Positions 1 through 6,213 of a stretch of DNA of 9,938 bases are shown one piece after another (position 1 is the stretch's first letter; every line of letters starts with the position of its first letter). Source of the stretch: an uncultured Lachnospiraceae bacterium. GTDB lineage: Bacteria; Bacillota_A; Clostridia; Lachnospirales; Lachnospiraceae. The translations under genes were made by a program, and so were the position numbers. Location: assembly GCA_910587905.1 (NCBI GenBank), contig CAJUOF010000348.1:1-9938 (forward strand), written 5' to 3'. The notes under the pieces are model-generated. The model saw only the letters and a list, made by a program, of their open reading frames with translations, searched no databases and was not told the origin of the DNA.

Positions 1-929
1 AAACGACTTTTGACGAAGATACGGTATGGTTATCTATTGACCAGATGGCTGAGTTATTCCAAAGAGATAAATCGACGATTTCAAGGCATATAAAAAATGT
101 TTTTTCTGAGGGAGAACTGGTGAGAGAATCAGTTGTTGTAAATTTTGCAACAACTGCGGCAGATGGAAAAACTTATCAGGTTGACTATTATAATTTGGAT
201 GTTATTATTTCTGTGGGTTATCGTGTGAAATCCAAGCGTGGTACACAGTTTAGAATTTGGGCAATCAATATACTGAAAGAGTATATGCGAAAAGGGTTTG
301 TGCTAGATGATGAACGATTGAAAAATCTGGGGGACGGTGGTTACTTTAAAGAATTACTTGAACGGATTAGAGATATCCGTGCTTCTGAAAAAGTATTTTA
401 CAGACAGGTTTTGGAAATTTATGCTACCAGCATTGATTATGATCCCAAAGCAGAAATATCCATTCTCTTTTTTAAAAAAGTGCAGAACAAAATTCATTAT
501 GCAATTCATGGTCAAACGGCGGCGGAGGTTATTTACACAAGAGCAGATGCGGAAAAAGAGTTTATGGGCCTTACAACGTTTGCTGGAAATCAGCCGACAT
601 TGAAAGAGGCTGTTGTTGCGAAAAATTATCTGGATGAAAAAGAACTCCGTGCTATGGGACAACTTGTTTCCGGATATTTAGATTTCGCAGAACGTCAGGC
701 AGAACGTGAACAGGTAATGACTATGAAAGATTGGGCGGAACATTTAGATCGTATTCTTACAATGACTGGAGAGCAGTTATTGCAGGGAAATGGAGGTGTC
801 TCTCATAAGCAGGCCGTTAATAAGGCGACAGATGAATATAAGAAATATAAAGCCAGAACCATTAGTGATGTTGAAGAGGATTATCTAAATTCTATAAAAA
901 TGTTGGAACAAAAAACAGATAAGAAATAA
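1..929 (+). CDS. RhuM-family protein (virulence RhuM family), 5' end cut by the window edge
   Basis: The reading frame is open from base 3, so the Met at 45 is internal and the real start lies left of the window; 308 residues are visible. Residues before Met45 (TTFDEDTVWLSIDQ) match the usual lead-in of this family. A helix-turn-helix-like segment follows (AELFQRDKSTISRHI), then the family signature blocks RTTAADGK-like (here ATTAADGKTYQV), YYNLDVIISVGYRVKS, TQFRIWA and the later FMGLTTFAG and AKNYLDEKELRA blocks. The C-terminal third is charged and helical. RhuM proteins are named from a Salmonella pathogenicity island, have no settled biochemical role, and are often found next to type I restriction-modification genes, which fits the specificity-domain fragment just downstream. 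The gene is AT-rich compared with the genes after 1795, suggesting separate acquisition. Family assignment is confident; function is unknown. Confidence 0.9.
   Translation, partial: TTFDEDTVWLSIDQMAELFQRDKSTISRHIKNVFSEGELVRESVVVNFATTAADGKTYQVDYYNLDVIISVGYRVKSKRGTQFRIWAINILKEYMRKGFVLDDERLKNLGDGGYFKELLERIRDIRASEKVFYRQVLEIYATSIDYDPKAEISILFFKKVQNKIHYAIHGQTAAEVIYTRADAEKEFMGLTTFAGNQPTLKEAVVAKNYLDEKELRAMGQLVSGYLDFAERQAEREQVMTMKDWAEHLDRILTMTGEQLLQGNGGVSHKQAVNKATDEYKKYKARTISDVEEDYLNSIKMLEQKTDKK
130..156. repeat. Perfect 9-bp inverted repeat inside the RhuM gene
   Basis: CAGTTGTTG (130-138) and CAACAACTG (148-156) are exact reverse complements separated by 9 bases. The arms encode conserved family residues (the SVVVNFATT stretch), so the symmetry may be only a by-product of coding. 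No regulatory role can be shown. Confidence 0.5.
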
Positions 930-932
930 AAA

Positions 933-941
933 TGGTATAAT
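933..941 (+). promoter_or_regulatory. Possible extended -10 promoter element
   Basis: TGGTATAAT is a perfect TG-n-TATAAT extended -10, in the gap right after the RhuM stop codon. No good -35 box lies 16-18 bases upstream, which is tolerated for extended -10 promoters. It would start transcription near 948 and read into the truncated specificity-domain fragment and possibly the ATPase operon. A match of this size can occur by chance in AT-rich DNA. Confidence 0.4.
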
Positions 942-957
942 CAATCATATCAATTAA

Positions 958-1299
958 AATTTGATAGGGAAATGTTGTGTATATGATATTGATTATCCCG
1001 CTGTAGCTGACGGACATGTTACAATAATAAGAGTAAATCCGGATGTTGTTGATTCATATTATTTAGCTGACTATTTGAGAAATGGATTCGGGGCTACACA
1101 AATAAATAGATTATATACGGGAGCTACTGGATTGATTGAATTAACCCCAGACCAAGTAGATACGATTGTTGTTGATATTCAGACAGGAGTGAAAGAGCAA
1201 AAAGAAATATCGGAAAAAATTCGAAAGTTCGAAAGGGAGTATATAGAAAAGATAGCTGAAGCGGATGATTTGTTGTTAAAGTCTAAAAATATTTTATAA
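958..1299 (+). pseudogene. C-terminal fragment of a type I restriction specificity (HsdS-like) target-recognition domain
   Basis: The open frame begins right after an in-frame stop (955-957) and has no ATG or ribosome binding site near its left end; TTG at 961 is the only nominal start. The peptide opens in mid-domain with LIGKCCVYDIDYPAVADG, which resembles the GTIGK...TDGH part of HsdS target-recognition domains. It continues through VTIIRVNP, YYLADYLRNGFGATQI, YTGATGLIELTPDQV and ends in a charged helix (about residues 78-112, KEQKEISEKIRKFE) like the HsdS conserved spacer helix. HsdS subunits select the DNA target for HsdM and HsdR. At 112 residues this is about a quarter of an HsdS (usually about 400 aa) and lacks the first part of the recognition domain, so it should not work as a specificity subunit. 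It could alternatively be the tail of a methylase-specificity fusion protein. Confidence 0.7.
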
Positions 1300-1794
1300 A
1301 AAGAATGTGTTTACAGCAGAAGCATAAGCAGCTATTGTACAAGGATAAGCAAAATGCATTTTGGACTTTCATCGTAAGCTTTGAAGAAGAATAGGTTTTC
1401 TTTCAGGTTTCACGCAGGCTGGATCACTATAGCCTTCAGATGATTATCGCTGTTGGATTCAAAGTAAACAATGAGCGTGCGGATGCAGATAAGCCGCACA
1501 TGGGATTAACCGCATGAGCAGCAGCATCGGAAGGTAAAATCATAAAAAGTAATGTGAGCATTGCAAAGAATTAGCTTGGATTTATTCCTGATGGCAGATG
1601 ACAGAGAAGTCTTGCAGAATGCAGGAAAAATCACAGCAGTAATTGCCAAGGCAAAGGCTGAGGCAGAGGAAGCATGCAGCAATATCCTATGTGCGGAATA
1701 GAGGTGGACATGTTCAAGGTTGTATTTGAAAGTAGCAATTATGTCAACCAAAGTCTTGAAGATGGTGACGGAACAAGGAAAGAGGGAATGACAG
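1300..1794. other. Stretch without an intact gene between the specificity fragment and the ATPase
   Basis: Only the decayed RhuM-family remnant (about 1383-1701) is recognisable here. Bases 1300-1382 and 1702-1774 show no convincing coding, hairpin terminator or sigma-A promoter. The last 20 bases carry the ribosome binding site of the ATPase gene. Confidence 0.6.
1383..1701 (+). pseudogene. Degraded second RhuM-family gene with internal deletions, stops and a frameshift
   Basis: Reading in frame 3 gives a stop at 1392-1394, then a block like VSRRLDHYSLQMIIAVGFKV (1407-1466). This parallels the YYNLDVIISVGYRV block of the upstream RhuM gene and the RhuM subgroup with HYxL-x-MIIAVGFKVNNERA. 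NNERA is fused directly to DADKPHMGLT (1482-1511), the counterpart of RADAEKEFMGLT, which lies about 95 residues later in the intact gene. After a TGA (1515-1517) the same frame gives GKIIKSNVSIAKN and a TAG (1572-1574). The frame then shifts to LDLFLMADDREVLQNAGKIT (from 1576), another C-terminal RhuM block, and stops at 1699-1701. At least two deletions, three internal stops and one frameshift are visible. The gene is certainly dead. It belongs to a different RhuM subgroup from the copy at 1-929, so it is not a recent duplicate of it. Confidence 0.72.
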
Positions 1795-4700
1795 ATGAAC
1801 TATTCGGAGCTGGTCAGCTTTAAGCCGATTGAATCCACGATCCGGTTGTTGGAAACAGCGGACAAAAAGGTGGCTCAGGATATGGTACGGACCTATGTGA
1901 TGTCCGACGAGATGGCGGAACGCATGAAAACCGCTGTGATTGATCAGTTGCAGATGGAGGAGGCGGCAGATAACAAGGCGGTCATGATCGTTGGAAACTA
2001 TGGCACCGGCAAATCCCACCTGATGTCTGTCATTGCGGCGATTGCCTCTGACAGGGAGAATCTTAGATTTGTCGGGAATCAGCGCTTTGCCGGAGAGATG
2101 GAGAACATTGCCGGCAAATTTGAGGTTCTGAGGCTCAAAGTGGATGGGCTTACAATGTCCCTCCGAGAGATTCTCTTGGCTGAGATTGAGGAGGATTTTG
2201 CGAGCCGTGGGATTGTTTATGCCGTCCCGGATCTGAATCAAGTCCGGGATCATGCCCGTCTCGTTGGGGAGATGATGCAGGCGTTTCAGTCAAAGTATCC
2301 GGACAAGGGATATCTGATCGTCATAGATGAGCTTTTGTCCTATCTGATGTCAAGGGATGAGCGGCAGGTGGTGCTGGACCTGGTATTTCTCCAGACAGTG
2401 GCGGAAATGTGTCCGAAGTCAAGGGTTCGTCTGCTCTGTGGTGTGCAGGAGAGGGTGTTTGAACATCCGAGATTCCACTTTGCAGGAGAAATGCTCAAGA
2501 AGGTCGGTGACCGTTTTACCCAGGTTTTCCTCACAAAGGAAGCTACGGCGTATGTGGTCGCGGAACGTATTTTGAAAAAAACACCGGAGCAGAAGGCGAG
2601 GATCCGGCAGCACTTGGAGAAATTTTCCAAGTTGTATGGAGGGATGTCCTCCAGGATGGAGGAGTTTGTGGAGTTGTTTCCGATTCATCCGTCCTATATC
2701 GGTGTGTTCGATAAAATTTACATGATTGAGAACAGACATATCCTAAAGACGATCTCCCTGACGGTCCGGGACATTCTTGGTGAGCAGGTTCCCGAAGATG
2801 CCCCGGGTATTCTTTCCTTTGATGAATATTGGCCTGTGGTCAGGTCAGACGGCCTGCTAAGGGTGGAGGAGAATGTTCGCCGCGTGGTGGAGACCGGCAG
2901 TCAGTTGGAAGAGATCATAGACCGGTCTTTTGCGAAAGCGGCTTACAGGCCAATGGCAAAGCGGATCCTGCATGCCCTGAGCGTATACCGTCTGACCACG
3001 AATGGATTGGATGTGCCCTTGGGGTTGACCGAGGAAAGGCTGAAGGACGATCTCTGTCTGCACCTGCCGATGCCGGAGCAAGATGCGGATTTCCTGCTGG
3101 GGGCAGTCCACGCAGCGATGGGGGAAATCATGAAGACTGTTTCCGGTCAGTTTATTGTTTACAATGAGTCAAATAACCAGTATTATCTGGACGTGGAGAA
3201 GACGGTTGACTATGATGAGCGGATCAGGCAGAGGGCTTCCATGGTGACGGAGGACGAGCTGAATGGCTCTTTCTATGACGTGGTCTATGATTGTCTGGGG
3301 TGGGACGCGAAGGAATGCGTCAACGGCTTCAAGCTTTACCCGTATGATCTCAATTGGGATTCTCACAATGTGTTTCGGGAAGGATATCTGTTCATGGGCC
3401 CCCCGGGAGAGAGAAGTACCACCCAGCCGGATAAGGATTTCTATCTTTCTTTCATGCCGCCGTTTGGCGATGGGAGTGCAGATATCCACAATCAGGACGG
3501 TGAAGTGTCTGTTTATTTCCGAGGAAATGATGAATTTAGGGAGAATCTTAGGCTGTATGCGGCGGCAAATGCACAGGCCGAAATCAGCGGGGGAAAGGAT
3601 CGGGATACGTACTTAGGCAAGGCCGCCATTCGAAGGAAATGGCTGACGAAAGCGCTGAATGAGAATAAAAATACCTGCTTCCATATTGCCTGCAAAGGCC
3701 GGAGGTGTCCGTTGACCGAGGTGCTGAGCGGGACATACCGTACAGACAGAACTTTTCAGGATACGATGGACTTGGCCGCCTCCATCTGCCTGGAGGAACA
3801 CTTTGAGACACGGTATCCCGAATACCCGGTCATGGGGACGAAGATTACCAGAAAAAATCAGACGGAATATGTGAGGGCTGCCGTCGATTCGTTTGCGGGC
3901 AAAAAGAGCCGGCAGGCTAAGGTTATGCTGCAGAGCTTTGGCATCCTCGAGGGGGATCAGATTCGTCCGGAGGGCTCAAGGTATGCGTCCTACTACATTG
4001 ATCAAGTGAACAAGCTGCGGCCGCAGGAAGTATTAAACTGTTCGGAGCTGTTTGAGTCTGCCGACGGCCGCCTGTCCATGGACAAGAAATTTAAGATCGA
4101 TGCGCTCTTTATGCCGATTATTTTTCTGTCTCTCGTGTACGCAGGCTACGGAGAGATCACGTGGAAGGATGGAAGCAGGCTGACGGCGTCAAATTTGGGC
4201 GAGGTCCCAAAGATCAGTGTGTCTGAGTTGTGTGAGTTTCAGTACCTCTCCAGGCCGGCGCAGACCTCTGTGCCGGCACTCAGGAAACTGCTTGAAATGC
4301 TGGATCTTGATGTGGCGATTTCGGATCATCCCAATGATCCGAAAAATGGTGTGGCAGAATTGCTGAGAAAGGCCGAGGAGCAAAACCGCAGTGCAGTTCT
4401 GGCGGAACGAGCCTTGACTGAAGGATTTGAACTGTGGGGAGAGCCTCTGGCAGATGAACGGCAGGTAACTGCGATGCGAGATGCGGCACATGCCGTGAAG
4501 AAGGAATTTGGCAATTATCCGTCGAAATTCAATACGCCTGCGAAGCTGAGGCGTTTCAGGCTGTCGGAGGAAGAGGTAGAGAGATTAAGAAAACAGATGG
4601 GACTCCTTCACAGGGTTTCGGAATATCAAGCCTTTCAGACAGCGTGCCGGGATGTTGTCGGCTATCTTTCAAACATGGAGCAGATGGAGCTCGGGGCGGA

Positions 4701-5481
4701 TCTGAGATCAGCCATTGAGAATGGAAAGGATGCGTTCAGGGAAGCCCGTGACAGTATCTCGGACGGAACCGCTGGGGCTGCGGCAGCAGGCAGGGCTTTG
4801 GCAAGGCTGGAGACGATCAAAGAAACCTACATTGCCCTCTATCTCAAGGAGCACAAAAGACAGAGGCTTGACACGGTGGATGCGGAGCGCCTTCACAAGC
4901 TCTTGGAAGGACAGGAACTTAGAAATCTGCAAAAACTCCGCACCATAGAACTTTTGCCCGATGCGGCGCTTTCCAGGTTGGAACAGGATATAGAAGAGCT
5001 AAAAGTGTGTGACAGCTTGACCCTGCAGGAGCTAAAGAGCAGTCCCCTTTGCCCGCACTGCCGGTTTCGTCCGGGAGAGAAGGGGAAAGATGCTTCCGGG
5101 CAGATGGAGCAGTTGGAAGAGCGGATCGATGAGATGACGGCAGAGTGGACGAAGAGACTGTTGGACGCCTTGGCCGATCCCGTCGTTCTGCCGCAGAAAA
5201 GGTTCCTGAAGATTCGGGAGGCGGAGGCGGTGGAGGATTTTATCACAAAGAAAACGCTGCCGAGGAGGGTGGACGATCTCTTTGTAAACAGCATCCATGT
5301 TCTGCTAAAAGGAATGGAACCTGTGGTCATCCGGACGGAGGAGCTGGCGCATGAGATGGAAAAGCTTCCGCCCATGGATGCGCGTTCCTTTCAGGCGAGC
5401 ATGAATGAGCTTATCGCAGGTTATATAAAAGGGAAGAATCCGGAGAGACTGAGGATTCTGGTGAAGCGAGGTGAACGTTAG
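1795..5481 (+). CDS. Large P-loop ATPase, PglY/DUF6079-like, anti-phage defence
   Basis: The 1228-aa protein has a clear Walker A, GNYGTGKSH (residues 67-75), and Walker B, YLIVIDEL (173-180, D178/E179), followed by a LLCGVQERVF strand that resembles a sensor region. This is an N-terminal ATPase module of about 350 residues with a very long alpha-rich C-terminal body. Size, the GxYGTGKSHLM signature and the late CPHC knuckle (C1086, C1089, followed by RFRP) match the PglY/BrxC-type ATPases of BREX, especially the DUF6079 group. In those systems the ATPase cooperates with a DNA methyltransferase in phage exclusion; its mechanism is not settled. The ATG is preceded by AGAGGG (1781-1786) with 8-base spacing. 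It is the first gene of a compact operon: the next gene starts 2 bases after its stop. GC-richer than the RhuM gene. ATPase activity is confident; assignment to the PglY/DUF6079 group is by recollection of family signatures. Confidence 0.85.
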   Translation: MNYSELVSFKPIESTIRLLETADKKVAQDMVRTYVMSDEMAERMKTAVIDQLQMEEAADNKAVMIVGNYGTGKSHLMSVIAAIASDRENLRFVGNQRFAGEMENIAGKFEVLRLKVDGLTMSLREILLAEIEEDFASRGIVYAVPDLNQVRDHARLVGEMMQAFQSKYPDKGYLIVIDELLSYLMSRDERQVVLDLVFLQTVAEMCPKSRVRLLCGVQERVFEHPRFHFAGEMLKKVGDRFTQVFLTKEATAYVVAERILKKTPEQKARIRQHLEKFSKLYGGMSSRMEEFVELFPIHPSYIGVFDKIYMIENRHILKTISLTVRDILGEQVPEDAPGILSFDEYWPVVRSDGLLRVEENVRRVVETGSQLEEIIDRSFAKAAYRPMAKRILHALSVYRLTTNGLDVPLGLTEERLKDDLCLHLPMPEQDADFLLGAVHAAMGEIMKTVSGQFIVYNESNNQYYLDVEKTVDYDERIRQRASMVTEDELNGSFYDVVYDCLGWDAKECVNGFKLYPYDLNWDSHNVFREGYLFMGPPGERSTTQPDKDFYLSFMPPFGDGSADIHNQDGEVSVYFRGNDEFRENLRLYAAANAQAEISGGKDRDTYLGKAAIRRKWLTKALNENKNTCFHIACKGRRCPLTEVLSGTYRTDRTFQDTMDLAASICLEEHFETRYPEYPVMGTKITRKNQTEYVRAAVDSFAGKKSRQAKVMLQSFGILEGDQIRPEGSRYASYYIDQVNKLRPQEVLNCSELFESADGRLSMDKKFKIDALFMPIIFLSLVYAGYGEITWKDGSRLTASNLGEVPKISVSELCEFQYLSRPAQTSVPALRKLLEMLDLDVAISDHPNDPKNGVAELLRKAEEQNRSAVLAERALTEGFELWGEPLADERQVTAMRDAAHAVKKEFGNYPSKFNTPAKLRRFRLSEEEVERLRKQMGLLHRVSEYQAFQTACRDVVGYLSNMEQMELGADLRSAIENGKDAFREARDSISDGTAGAAAAGRALARLETIKETYIALYLKEHKRQRLDTVDAERLHKLLEGQELRNLQKLRTIELLPDAALSRLEQDIEELKVCDSLTLQELKSSPLCPHCRFRPGEKGKDASGQMEQLEERIDEMTAEWTKRLLDALADPVVLPQKRFLKIREAEAVEDFITKKTLPRRVDDLFVNSIHVLLKGMEPVVIRTEELAHEMEKLPPMDARSFQASMNELIAGYIKGKNPERLRILVKRGER
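4319..4344. repeat. Perfect 11-bp inverted repeat with 4-base loop, inside the ATPase gene
   Basis: TTTCGGATCAT (4319-4329) and ATGATCCGAAA (4334-4344) are exact reverse complements around CCCA. It encodes ISDHPNDPKN of the ATPase. There is no T-run after the plus-strand arm, so it is not a plus-strand intrinsic terminator. It may be a coding coincidence or an RNA structure in the mRNA. Confidence 0.6.
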
Positions 5482-5483
5482 AG

Positions 5484-6197
5484 ATGGCACAGACAATTCC
5501 GATGTACCCTTATGCCACAGGAAAGAGTGAAACGCCGATTCTTGACGAGCTGGTAAGAAAATATGGCTTTTCGAATATTTCCTGGCCGATCGCCCTGATC
5601 GAAGAGGATCGGACAATCGCATACCTGTATGAAATGAACGCAAAAAACAAGATCAATTTGCTGATGGACAGCCGGCCGGGGAGCAGATCAAAACTGCCGT
5701 CATATTATCTCAACTTTATGAGCAATCCGCGATTCATTTTTCCGAGAGCCGAGTTTTTGGCGCCGCTCATACAGGGGCAATATAGCTGCAGCTATGAGGC
5801 GATTCTGGAATCGTCCCATTACTCAACGGTTGACCTGGACTATGTGTGGTATCGGGGTTCTTCGTTCCGGGGATTTGAGCTGACCACGTTTTATATGGAA
5901 TTTACGTCCCACGACAGAGCGAGAACTCTAATCTCCCAGATTCGAAAAAGGCCGTCTTGGCAGGGACCGGAGGGCGCCCACGCCTTTCATAAAATCGTGG
6001 ACAGCGCCCAGGATTTAGGTGTAGAGTATTATGTGGTTTGCGCGAACACGACAAGCAAAGTCGGAAGTGATTTAAAAACAGATGGAAATGTATGCTTATT
6101 CCCCCTGAACCATGAACAGGTTGCGTTACTGCAGGCAGGAAAGGCACCCAATGATACCAGGTTTATGAAGTTTCAGGAATTTCTCGCATGGCTATAG
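5484..6197 (+). CDS. Unrecognised 237-aa protein between the ATPase and methyltransferase; possible nuclease-like fold
   Basis: I do not recognise a named family. The start ATG sits 2 bases after the ATPase stop with AGGTGA (5469-5474) about 9 bases upstream, so it is very likely translationally coupled. No signal peptide, membrane segment or cysteine cluster is visible; the protein should be cytoplasmic. Residues 117-134 read DLDYVWYRG, a short linker, then GFELT, followed by a helix with R145, R147 and R154/K155. This pattern (Asp, aromatic-rich strand, Glu-x-Thr in the next strand, then helix) resembles PD-(D/E)xK-type nuclease cores written as D-x-hWh...FExxTT, with D119 and E132 as the candidate metal ligands. 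A later strand EYYVVCANTTSK (181-192) would fit the next core strand. The usual Lys of ExK is a Thr here, so the domain may be inactive or only look alike. Position in the operon suggests a partner or effector of the ATPase and methyltransferase. Confidence 0.8.
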   Translation: MAQTIPMYPYATGKSETPILDELVRKYGFSNISWPIALIEEDRTIAYLYEMNAKNKINLLMDSRPGSRSKLPSYYLNFMSNPRFIFPRAEFLAPLIQGQYSCSYEAILESSHYSTVDLDYVWYRGSSFRGFELTTFYMEFTSHDRARTLISQIRKRPSWQGPEGAHAFHKIVDSAQDLGVEYYVVCANTTSKVGSDLKTDGNVCLFPLNHEQVALLQAGKAPNDTRFMKFQEFLAWL

Positions 6198-6213
6198 CAG
6201 AAAGAGGTAGGAG

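Noticed and set aside
1689..1823. 44-aa plus-strand frame starting MCGIEVDMFK and overlapping the ATPase start
   Set aside because: No ribosome binding site, no recognised homology and it overlaps the ATPase start in another frame. It might be the tail of a lost gene, but I cannot support it.
1744..2253. 169-aa open frame on the minus strand over the ATPase start
   Set aside because: Lies antisense to the Walker A region, which has clear protein-level motifs on the plus strand; the minus-strand peptide shows no family signature.
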